A DNA stretch of 64,000 nt from Isoptericola sediminis (GTDB lineage Bacteria > Actinomycetota > Actinomycetes > Actinomycetales > Cellulomonadaceae): NCBI RefSeq assembly GCF_013085345.1, contig NZ_JABFAJ010000024.1, forward strand, positions 1 to 64,000. Direction: 5' to 3'. The translations under genes and the position numbers were made by a program. Shown piece after piece: positions 26,260 to 33,418 of this stretch (positions within the stretch are counted from its first letter, which is position 1; every line of letters starts with the position of its first letter). Under the pieces are notes generated by a model. The model did not search any database and had not been told where the DNA came from. It saw nothing but the letters and a program-made list of their open reading frames with translations.

Positions 26260-27477
26260 TCAGAAGTAGTCGCGCACGTGCACCGGGCGGCCGGTCCACA
26301 GCGCGTCCCAGACGGCGTCGTGGCCGTCGGGACCGTGCAGCTGCCCGGCCAGCCGGAGGTTCGCGCACGTCTGCGACCCGGCGTACGACTGCGCGAGACC
26401 GCCCGCGGTGAAGACCGGCCGGTCGGCCGGCGTGCGCGGGGCGGCGTCGTCGGGGTCCACCCGCACCGCACCGCCGGAGACGCGCAGGACCCAGGACCCC
26501 TCGAGGTCCGGCGTGCGCGGGTCGACCACCGCGAACGGCACCTCGGCGGTCCACGGCGCGAGCCGGGCCGAGCCGAGGGCGCCGGGGACGTCCAGCAGCC
26601 GCAGCATGTAGGGGCGTGACGTCGCCGTGGCGGCGTGGTCGGGCAGGACCAGACGGCTCACGTCGGCACCGGACCAGGCGCCCGAGGTCGAGATCCGGGC
26701 CGAGCCGACGACGGTGCCGAACGACGCCAGCACGAACCAGAGCGCACGGGCGGCGTCGGGGGAGAGCGCCACCAGGTCGTCGACCTCGAGCACGCCCGCG
26801 CGGTCGTACCCGGCGCCGCGGGTCCAGCTCACGAAACCCAGCACGCCGCCGTCGGCCGCGTCGACGGCCAGCGTGACACCGGTGTAGTCGGCGTCGGGGC
26901 CGACCAGGTCCTCGGCCTCCACGGCGAACGGTGCCTCGGTCCGGGTCAGCGGGCCGTTCTGCGCCGCGGCCCACCGTTCGTAGACCGCGCGGACCGCGGG
27001 GACGTCGGCCTCGGCTGCGCGCCGGGTCCGTACCCCCGGCGGCCGGCGCAGCGCGGCGAGCGCGGAGAGGGGCACGGTGATCTCGTCGTAGGACCCCACG
27101 ATCTCGTACCCGAGGCCGCGGTAGACGCCCGGCGCGGACGGGTACAGCGTGGAGACCACCTCGCCGTGCTCCCGCGCCTCGGCCAGCGCCGCCGCCACGA
27201 GGGGACGCAGCAGCCCCGTCCCGCGGTGCTCCGCGGCGACCGTGACGCCGCCGAGGCCCGCGGTCGGCACCCGTGCGCCGTGGAACCAGGAGGTGAAGGA
27301 CCGCACGGTGGCGCGGGCGGCGAGCCCGCCGTCCACCCACGCGCCCCACGGCCTCGACCCCGCCGGCGGCCATCCGTCGGCGTCCGGCACCGGGGCCGCG
27401 CCGCCGAAGGCCTCCTGCTGGAGCCGGCGGGAGGCCTCGGCATCGGCGAAGGGCAGCCGGCGGACGTCATGGCTCAC
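26260..27477 (-). CDS. eis: Eis-like GNAT N-acetyltransferase
   Basis: A 405-residue protein with the tripartite Eis layout: N-terminal GNAT domain with the acetyl-CoA motif VAAEHRGTGLLRPL near residue 80, a second GNAT-like domain, and a C-terminal sterol-carrier-like domain ending in Phe (RDYF), whose terminal carboxylate is catalytic in Eis. Mycobacterial Eis acetylates amines of aminoglycosides and of host or bacterial proteins; the substrate here is unknown. In M. tuberculosis eis sits beside degV and comEA, but here it is about 30 kb away. The GTG start is six bases after a TATCGT box. Confidence 0.85.
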   Translation of the reverse strand: MSHDVRRLPFADAEASRRLQQEAFGGAAPVPDADGWPPAGSRPWGAWVDGGLAARATVRSFTSWFHGARVPTAGLGGVTVAAEHRGTGLLRPLVAAALAEAREHGEVVSTLYPSAPGVYRGLGYEIVGSYDEITVPLSALAALRRPPGVRTRRAAEADVPAVRAVYERWAAAQNGPLTRTEAPFAVEAEDLVGPDADYTGVTLAVDAADGGVLGFVSWTRGAGYDRAGVLEVDDLVALSPDAARALWFVLASFGTVVGSARISTSGAWSGADVSRLVLPDHAATATSRPYMLRLLDVPGALGSARLAPWTAEVPFAVVDPRTPDLEGSWVLRVSGGAVRVDPDDAAPRTPADRPVFTAGGLAQSYAGSQTCANLRLAGQLHGPDGHDAVWDALWTGRPVHVRDYF

Positions 27478-27483
27478 ATCACG

Positions 27484-27489
27484 ACGATA
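27484..27489 (-). promoter_or_regulatory. -10 box of the Eis-like gene, leaderless spacing
   Basis: TATCGT on the minus strand is followed after six bases by the GTG start at 27477. No ribosome-binding sequence exists in this space. Confidence 0.5.
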
Positions 27490-27501
27490 GCCGGGCAGGC
27501 G

Positions 27502-27507
27502 TAGCGT
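27502..27507 (+). promoter_or_regulatory. -10 box of the MFS gene, leaderless spacing
   Basis: TAGCGT lies seven bases before the GTG at 27515, diverging from the Eis-like promoter 13 bases away. It favours 27515 over the in-frame GTG at 27506, which lies inside the box. Confidence 0.45.
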
Positions 27508-27514
27508 GACGCTC

Positions 27515-28864
27515 GTGGACACGGCTGTGCAGCGACGCGTGCTGGTCGTCGCGATCCTCGCCTCGTTCGTCTCGTTCCTCGACGGGACCGTCGTCAACGT
27601 CGCCCTGCCCGCGATCGCGGACGAGCTCGGCGGTCCGGGCGAGGCCGGGCTCACGCTGCAGCAGTGGGTCGTCGACGGCTACCTCGTGACCCTGGGGTCG
27701 TTCATCCTGCTGGCCGGCTCGCTGTCCGACGTGCACGGTCGGCGGCGCGTCCTCCTCGTCGGGCTCATCGGCTTCGCCGCCGCCTCGGTCCTGTGCGCCG
27801 TCGCCCCCACCGGCCCGGTGCTGGTGGTGGCGCGGCTGCTGCAGGGCGTCGCCGGGGCCCTGCTGGTCCCGAGCTCGCTGGCGCTGATCATCTCGACGTT
27901 CGACGGTCCCGCGCAGGGGAGGGCGATCGGACGCTGGACGGCCTGGACCGGGACCGCGATGATCGTCGGCCCCTTCGTCGGCGGCGGGCTCGTCGACCTC
28001 ATCTCGTGGCGGTGGGTGTTCTGGATCAACGTCCCCGTCGTCGTCGTCAACCTGGTGCTGCTCCGGCGCGTGCCGGAGGCCGAGGCCACGGTGCGGCGCC
28101 GGATCGACGTCCCCGGTGCCGCCCTGGCCGCGCTCGGGCTGGCCGCCGCCGTGCTCGGACTCATCGAGGAGTGGTGGCCCGTCGTGATCGTCGGCGCGGT
28201 GCTCCTGGCCGCCTTCGTCGTGGTCGAGCGGCGCGCCCCGGACCCGATGCTCCCGCCGCGCCTGTTCCGGTCGCGGACCTTCGCCTGGGGCAACGTGGCG
28301 ACGTTCGCCGTGTACGGGGCGCTGGCCTTCGGCGGGTTCGTGCTGACGCTGTTCCTGCAGCAGGTCGCCGGGTACTCGGCCACCGCCGCCGGCGTCGCCC
28401 AGCTGCCGACGACCTTCGCGATGCTGGCGCTGTCGACCCTGTTCGGCACCCTGGCCGGGCGGTACGGCGCCCGCTGGTTCATGACGGTCGGGCCGATCGT
28501 CGCGGGCGGCGGGTTCCTGCTGATGCTGGGCATGGACGCGGAGGCCACCTACCTCACCCAGGTGCTGCCGGGCATCCTCGTGTTCGGCCTGGGACTGGCG
28601 ATCACGGTCGCCCCGCTGACCTCGGCGATCCTCGGCGCGGTCCCGAGGGCCGACGCCGGGATCGCCTCGGCCGTCAACAACGCGGTCTCCCGGGTGGCCG
28701 GGCTGGTCGTCATCGCCTTCGCCGGTGTCATCCTCGGTGGCGTGCTCGACGTCGAGTCCTTCCACCGGGCGCTGCTGGTGACCGCGGGGCTGCTCGTCGC
28801 GGGCGGTCTGGTGAGCATGGTCGGGATCCGGGACACCCGGACCGCCCCGGAGGAGGTCACGTGA
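27515..28864 (+). CDS. MFS drug-export-type transporter (DHA2, EmrB/QacA-like)
   Basis: A 449-residue polytopic membrane protein with about 14 predicted helices. The DHA2 N-terminal motif reads FLDGTVVNVALPAI, motif A is GSLSDVHGRRRVLLVG, and motif C falls in GTAMIVGPFVGGGLV. These proteins export organic cations or antibiotics by proton antiport; no substrate can be assigned. It overlaps the next gene by four bases (GTGA). An alternative start is the in-frame GTG at 27506. Confidence 0.88.
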   Translation: MDTAVQRRVLVVAILASFVSFLDGTVVNVALPAIADELGGPGEAGLTLQQWVVDGYLVTLGSFILLAGSLSDVHGRRRVLLVGLIGFAAASVLCAVAPTGPVLVVARLLQGVAGALLVPSSLALIISTFDGPAQGRAIGRWTAWTGTAMIVGPFVGGGLVDLISWRWVFWINVPVVVVNLVLLRRVPEAEATVRRRIDVPGAALAALGLAAAVLGLIEEWWPVVIVGAVLLAAFVVVERRAPDPMLPPRLFRSRTFAWGNVATFAVYGALAFGGFVLTLFLQQVAGYSATAAGVAQLPTTFAMLALSTLFGTLAGRYGARWFMTVGPIVAGGGFLLMLGMDAEATYLTQVLPGILVFGLGLAITVAPLTSAILGAVPRADAGIASAVNNAVSRVAGLVVIAFAGVILGGVLDVESFHRALLVTAGLLVAGGLVSMVGIRDTRTAPEEVT

Positions 28865-29889
28865 GGATGCTCGTGCTCGGCGGCACCGTGTTCCTGTCAC
28901 GCGCCGTCGCCGCCTTCGCCGTCGCCCGCGGCCACGAGGTCGTCGCGGTGCACCGCGGCCGCTCCGGCACGGTGCCTGACGGCGTGCGCCAGGTCGTGCA
29001 CGACCGTGCGGACCCGTTCCCGGCGGAGCTCGCGGGCGAGCCGTTCGACGCCGTCGTCGACGTCTCGCGCACCCCGTCGCACGTGCGGCGCGCCGTCGCG
29101 GCGTGGCCGGACGCGCACTGGGTGCTCGTGTCGACGATCAGCGTCTACGCGGACGTCGCCGACCCCGGTGGCCCGGGCGTCGGCCGGCTCGTCGAGGCCC
29201 AGCCGGAGGACGTCGACCTCGCCGCGGACCCCGCCGCGTACGGGCCGATGAAGGTCGCCTGCGAGGACGCGGTGCGCGACGGTGCGGCGAGCGCCACCGT
29301 CGTGCGGCCGGGACTCGTCGTGGGACCCGGCGACCCGTCCGGACGGTTCGCCTACTGGCCCGCCCGGATGCGGCGGGTGCTCGACGCCGGCCCCGACGAC
29401 CCCGCGGCCGCGGACGTGCTGGCACCCGGGGACCCCGCCGACCGCGTCCAGGTGATCGACGTCCGCGACCTGGCCGTCTGGATCGTCGACCTGGCCGAGC
29501 ACCGGGCGGTGGGGACGTTCGACGCCGTCGCACCGGCCGTACCGATCGGCGAGCTGCTGGCGGACGTCGCCCGCGGCTGCGGGGCCGCACCGCGCTGGCG
29601 CTGGGTGGACGGCGACCGCCTCACCGCGCTCGGTGTCCGCCCGTGGGCCGGGGAGCGGTCGCTGCCGCTGTGGCTGCCCCGCCCCGGGTACGACGGCATG
29701 GTGACCCACGCCGCGGACCCGGCGCTGCTGGCGGGTCTGTCCGTCCGACCGGTCGAGGAGACCGCTGCCGACGTGCTCGACTGGTTGCGCGCCGACCCCG
29801 AGGCCGCGGTGACCGGGCTGACCGCGGCGCAGGAGGCGGACGTGCTGGCCCGGTCGGGAGCCGACGAACCGGGCGCCCCGCACCGCTGA
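28861..29889 (+). CDS. NAD-dependent epimerase/dehydratase-like protein
   Basis: A 342-residue extended short-chain dehydrogenase-like protein. It begins MLVLGGTVFLSRAVAAFAVARGHEV, a modified Rossmann glycine motif (GGTxFLS) typical of the isoflavone reductase/CSP41-like branch rather than classical epimerases. The usual YxxxK is represented by YGPMKVACE near residue 130. It may act on a sugar nucleotide or as a redox sensor; the substrate is unknown. It is translationally coupled to the MFS gene. Confidence 0.8.
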   Translation: MRMLVLGGTVFLSRAVAAFAVARGHEVVAVHRGRSGTVPDGVRQVVHDRADPFPAELAGEPFDAVVDVSRTPSHVRRAVAAWPDAHWVLVSTISVYADVADPGGPGVGRLVEAQPEDVDLAADPAAYGPMKVACEDAVRDGAASATVVRPGLVVGPGDPSGRFAYWPARMRRVLDAGPDDPAAADVLAPGDPADRVQVIDVRDLAVWIVDLAEHRAVGTFDAVAPAVPIGELLADVARGCGAAPRWRWVDGDRLTALGVRPWAGERSLPLWLPRPGYDGMVTHAADPALLAGLSVRPVEETAADVLDWLRADPEAAVTGLTAAQEADVLARSGADEPGAPHR

Positions 29890-29919
29890 CCGGGCACAGG
29901 AGCATCGCCTGCGCGCGCA

Positions 29920-29952
29920 CCTGAGCGCCGCGACGGCCGGCGGTCGCTCAGG
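29920..29952. terminator. Hairpin between converging dehydratase-like and lipoprotein genes
   Basis: CCTGAGCG pairs with CGCTCAGG, with further CCG/CGG pairing inside. The right arm includes the stop codon of the leftward lipoprotein gene. Confidence 0.5.
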
Positions 29953-30757
29953 AACCCTCCACGGGGTTGCACCGGGCGGCCAGCACTGCGACCAGCCCGA
30001 CGTCGGGTCGCCACGGCTCCAGGTTCCACGTGTCCTTGTCGGGGGCGCCGAGGGCGTGGCAGCGCAGCTGGTCGTGCATCGTGGCGGTGTCCGCCTCCGG
30101 GTCGGCGGCCGCGAGCTCCGCCCGCACGAGCTCGACGCCCGCCACCCCCGCCGACCGGGCCCACGCCGTCGGGTCGACGGCCAGGGACCGCCCGCCCTCG
30201 CGCTCGCCCCACGTCGCGTCGACGAGACCCCTGGTGCCCACCGTGGTGCTCACGTCGCCGGGATCGGACGTCCCGCCGTCGCCGGTCCGCACCAGCTCCA
30301 CGTGCCGGGTGTCGACCTGCCGGAACACGGCGGGCCCGTCGGGCGCGCTCAGCCCGGCGACCGGCGTGCCGCCGTCGGGCGCGCCCAGCACGCCGACGCT
30401 GCCGTCCGCGTGCCGGACGAAGCCGCCCTCCGGCAGGGCGAAGGTCAGCGGGAGCGCGCCGGACGGGACGGTGAGCGCCGTCGTCGTGCCGGAGCCCTCG
30501 GGACGCGGTGCCGTGGAGTCCGTCCAGCGGCCCGCGAGCTCCAGCGGGAGCTCGCCGACCACGAGCTCGAGACGTGCCACGGGCGAGGGCGACGAGGGAC
30601 TCGGCGCGGGCGGTGTGCTGCTCGTCGCGGGCGGTGAGGCCCGGGCGCCGTCGTCCTCCGGCCCGCCGTCGTTCCCCGGCGCGCACGACGTCAGCAGCAG
30701 GGCGAGGACGGCCGTCGCGGCCACGGGGCCGGGGACACCGCCGGGGGAGAGGCGCAC
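29948..30757 (-). CDS. Secreted lipoprotein of unknown function
   Basis: A 269-residue protein. The signal peptide ends in a lipobox (LLLTSC, Cys about residue 23), followed by a Pro/Ser/Thr-rich linker and a folded domain from about residue 60. The C-terminus (LRCHALGAPDKDTWNLEPWRPDVG) resembles the DUF2599 group of actinobacterial lipoproteins; I recall this from memory and am not sure. I chose the GTG at 30757, which gives a proper short positively charged N-region; a frame to 30841 would put the signal peptide too far in. Confidence 0.7.
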   Translation of the reverse strand: MRLSPGGVPGPVAATAVLALLLTSCAPGNDGGPEDDGARASPPATSSTPPAPSPSSPSPVARLELVVGELPLELAGRWTDSTAPRPEGSGTTTALTVPSGALPLTFALPEGGFVRHADGSVGVLGAPDGGTPVAGLSAPDGPAVFRQVDTRHVELVRTGDGGTSDPGDVSTTVGTRGLVDATWGEREGGRSLAVDPTAWARSAGVAGVELVRAELAAADPEADTATMHDQLRCHALGAPDKDTWNLEPWRPDVGLVAVLAARCNPVEGS

Positions 30758-30823
30758 GGTGCCAGTGTGCGGGGTCGTTCGCCCGACCTCGCGCCGACCG
30801 GCGGGTCGTGGCTCCGGACGCAC

Positions 30824-30861
30824 GACGGCCCGGGGACGCACTGTGGCGTCCCCGGGCCGTC
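30824..30861 (-). terminator. Hairpin terminator after the oxidoreductase gene
   Basis: A perfect 16-bp stem GACGGCCCGGGGACGC/GCGTCCCCGGGCCGTC with a 6-base loop, 17 bases beyond the stop of the leftward oxidoreductase. Confidence 0.8.
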
Positions 30862-30878
30862 CGCGGGTGGTCGGGAGA

Positions 30879-31802
30879 TCAGACCTTCACGACGATCTTG
30901 CCGCGCACGTGGCCGGTCTCGCTGGCCCGGTGCGCCGCGGCGGCGTCCGCCAGCTCGTAGATCTCGGCGACCTCGACGCCGACGGTGCCCTCGTCGATCA
31001 GCGCACCGAGCTCGGCGAGGTCCTCCGTCGAGGGACGGACCCACACGTACTGACCGCCGTGCTCGTCGCGGGCGGCCGGGTCGGCGATCGAGGAGATGGT
31101 GCCGCCGGGGGCGAGCACGTCCGCGCTGATCGCCACCGCGTCGCCGCCGACGTAGTCCAGCGCGACGTCGACGCCCTCGGGGGCCAGGGCCCGGACGCGG
31201 TCGGCCAGGCCGTCGCCGTACGTCACGGGCTCGGCACCGAGCGACCGCAGGAAGTCGTGGTTGCCCTCGCTCGCGGTGCCGATCACGCGGGCCCCGCGGG
31301 CCTTCGCGATCTGGACGGCGAACGAGCCGACGCCACCGGCCGCGGCGTGCACGAGCACCGTCTGGCCGGAGGTGACGCCGGCGCGCCGGATCGTCTGCAG
31401 CGCCGTCAGGCCGGTCAGCGGCACCGCGGCCGCCTCCTCGAAGCTGAGGGTCGACGGCTTCGGCGCCAGGGTGCGCACCGGAGCGGCGACCTTCTCGGCG
31501 AAGGTCCCGCCGTGCACCCAGTCCTTGCGGACGTAGCCGTAGACCTCGTCGCCCACGGAGTACTCGGGGGTGTCCAGGCCGACCTGCTCGACCACGCCGG
31601 CCACGTCCCAGCCCGGGACGACCGGGAACTGGGTGTCCAGCAGACCGTCGAGGTAGCCCTCGCGGACCTTCCAGTCGACGGGGTTGACCGAGGCCGCCTT
31701 CACGCGGACGACCACGACGTCCGCACCCGGGTGCGGGTCGGGCTGCTCGGTGAGCTCGAGGACGTCGGCGCTTCCGTACTGGGCATAGGTGATGGCTCGC
31801 AT
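30879..31802 (-). CDS. NADP-dependent quinone-oxidoreductase-like MDR protein
   Basis: A 307-residue medium-chain dehydrogenase/reductase. The N-terminal substrate domain includes VKAASVNPVDWKVREG and PGWDVAGVVEQVG. The cofactor-binding motif VLVHAAAGGVGSFAVQIAKARGARV is near residue 140. The catalytic and structural zinc ligands of alcohol dehydrogenases are missing, so it belongs to the zinc-free quinone oxidoreductase group. The physiological substrate is unknown. It diverges from the CHRD-like gene. Confidence 0.88.
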   Translation of the reverse strand: MRAITYAQYGSADVLELTEQPDPHPGADVVVVRVKAASVNPVDWKVREGYLDGLLDTQFPVVPGWDVAGVVEQVGLDTPEYSVGDEVYGYVRKDWVHGGTFAEKVAAPVRTLAPKPSTLSFEEAAAVPLTGLTALQTIRRAGVTSGQTVLVHAAAGGVGSFAVQIAKARGARVIGTASEGNHDFLRSLGAEPVTYGDGLADRVRALAPEGVDVALDYVGGDAVAISADVLAPGGTISSIADPAARDEHGGQYVWVRPSTEDLAELGALIDEGTVGVEVAEIYELADAAAAHRASETGHVRGKIVVKV

Positions 31803-31941
31803 GTCACGGGCAACCGGGCACCTGCCGCGAGCATTCCGTGGCCTCGCGCACACCGGTCCGGATCCGGACCCATCCGCGGCGCGGGGTGCTCCGAACCCTC
31901 GACAGGTCGCGAACGCCGCGACCCGGACGAAGGGATTGATC

Positions 31942-32730
31942 ATGAAGGCACGTACCCGCGCAGCGCTCGTCGCGCCCACCCTCTCGCTCGCCGGCCTGCT
32001 GGCCGTGACCGGACCGGCCGCCGCGGCTGACGGCACCGCCTCCGGCGACCTCACGCCGGTGCCGCTGAACGGCGTCGACGGCGGCGGCGACGCGATGGTC
32101 TGGGTCGACGGCACGACGCTCACGGTCGAGTTCGCGGCCTCGGGTCTGCTCGCCGGCAGCCCGCACGCCGCGCACCTGCACTACGGCGAGGACGCCGCGA
32201 ACCAGTGCCCGACCGAGGCCGACGACGCCGACGGCTCGGGCACCATCACCACCACCGAGGGCGTGCCGTCCTACGGCTCCGTCCAGGTGTCCCTGACCAC
32301 CGAGGGCGACACCTCCGGCGACTCGGCGCTCGCCGTCGACCGCTTCGACACCGCCGCGGGCGGCAGCATCGACTACCAACGCGGTGAGATCGAGGTCTCG
32401 CCGGACCTCGCCGACGACATCCTCGCCGGTGACGTGGCCCTGGTCGTCCACGGCGTCGACCACGACGGCAGCGGTGCCTACGACGGCGACACCCCCTCGG
32501 ACCTCGACCCGTCGCTGCCGGCCGAGGCCACCGACCCGGCCCTGTGCGGCATCCTGGCCGCCTCGCAGATGGACGAGATGCCCGCCGGCGGCGTGCAGAC
32601 CGGGACCGGCAGCACCGCCGGGACCGGGAACGCCGCCCTGATCGCCGGCGGTGGCGTCGCGCTGCTCGCCGGTGCGGGCGTGGGTGCCGGTCTGGTGGCC
32701 CGCCGTCGTCGCACGGCGCAGGACTCCTGA
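31942..32730 (+). CDS. CHRD-like secreted, probably sortase-anchored surface protein
   Basis: A 262-residue protein. A signal peptide (about 1-28, cut near AAAADG) precedes a CHRD-like beta domain with HAAHLHYGEDAANQCPTEADD. The C-terminus has the form of a cell-wall sorting signal: MPAGGVQTGTG, a Gly/Ala-rich hydrophobic helix (ALIAGGGVALLAGAGVGAGLV) and a short RRRR tail. The stop overlaps the start of a class F sortase by one base, making it the sortase's likely substrate. The ATG follows AAGGGA. Ligand or matrix role unknown. Confidence 0.75.
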   Translation: MKARTRAALVAPTLSLAGLLAVTGPAAAADGTASGDLTPVPLNGVDGGGDAMVWVDGTTLTVEFAASGLLAGSPHAAHLHYGEDAANQCPTEADDADGSGTITTTEGVPSYGSVQVSLTTEGDTSGDSALAVDRFDTAAGGSIDYQRGEIEVSPDLADDILAGDVALVVHGVDHDGSGAYDGDTPSDLDPSLPAEATDPALCGILAASQMDEMPAGGVQTGTGSTAGTGNAALIAGGGVALLAGAGVGAGLVARRRRTAQDS

Positions 32731-33416
32731 TGCGTCGCCGACGCGTGGCCGTCGTCCTCGCCGCCGGGCTGGTGCTCGGCGGCGGGACGGCGGTCGCCGT
32801 CGGGTTCGGCGTCCAGGACGGGGAACCGGCCCCGGGCCCGGCCGCGGCGCCCGGCACGGCGGTCGCGGCGTCCCCGGACCCGGTCACGTCGTCTCGAGCG
32901 GTCCCTGCCCCGACGTCCGCGGCCCCGTCCGCGGCGTCGCCGTCGGCCGAGCCGCCACCGCAGGAGCGTGCCGCGCTGCCGGAGCGGGTGCGGATCCCGG
33001 CCGTCGGCGTCGACTCGGACCTGCTGTACCTGGGGCTGAACGACGACGGCACGATCGAGGTCCCCGCCGGGGACGACATCGACCGCGCCGCGTGGTTCGA
33101 CGGTTCACCGCGCCCGGGCGAGGACGGCCCCGCCGTCATCGAGGGGCACGTCGACAGCCCGAACGGGCCGTCGGTCTTCTACCGGCTCGCGGAGCTGGAA
33201 CCCGGCCAGGAGATCCACGTCGACCGCCGGGACGGCTCCACGGCGACGTTCGTCGTCGACCGGGTGGAGCAGTACCCCAAGAAGCAGTTCCCGACGCGCG
33301 CGGTGTACGCCAACACCGACGGGGCCGAGCTGCGGGTCATCACCTGCGGCGGGGCCTGGGACGCGGACTGGGGGCACTACGTGGACAACACGGTGGTCTA
33401 CGCCCACGAGGTGTGA
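32730..33416 (+). CDS. Class F sortase
   Basis: A 228-residue transpeptidase. An N-terminal signal anchor (about 5-28) leads to a Pro/Ala/Ser-rich stalk (about 30-83) and a sortase domain starting RIPAVGVDSDLLYLGL. Catalytic His140 is in EGHVDS and Cys206 in VITCGG. No Arg follows the Cys; the strand reads YVDNTVVYA, with Asn where the catalytic Arg of SrtA would align. It is translationally coupled to the CHRD-like protein and ends two bases from the convergent ligD. Confidence 0.85.
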   Translation: MRRRRVAVVLAAGLVLGGGTAVAVGFGVQDGEPAPGPAAAPGTAVAASPDPVTSSRAVPAPTSAAPSAASPSAEPPPQERAALPERVRIPAVGVDSDLLYLGLNDDGTIEVPAGDDIDRAAWFDGSPRPGEDGPAVIEGHVDSPNGPSVFYRLAELEPGQEIHVDRRDGSTATFVVDRVEQYPKKQFPTRAVYANTDGAELRVITCGGAWDADWGHYVDNTVVYAHEV

Positions 33417-33418
33417 GC

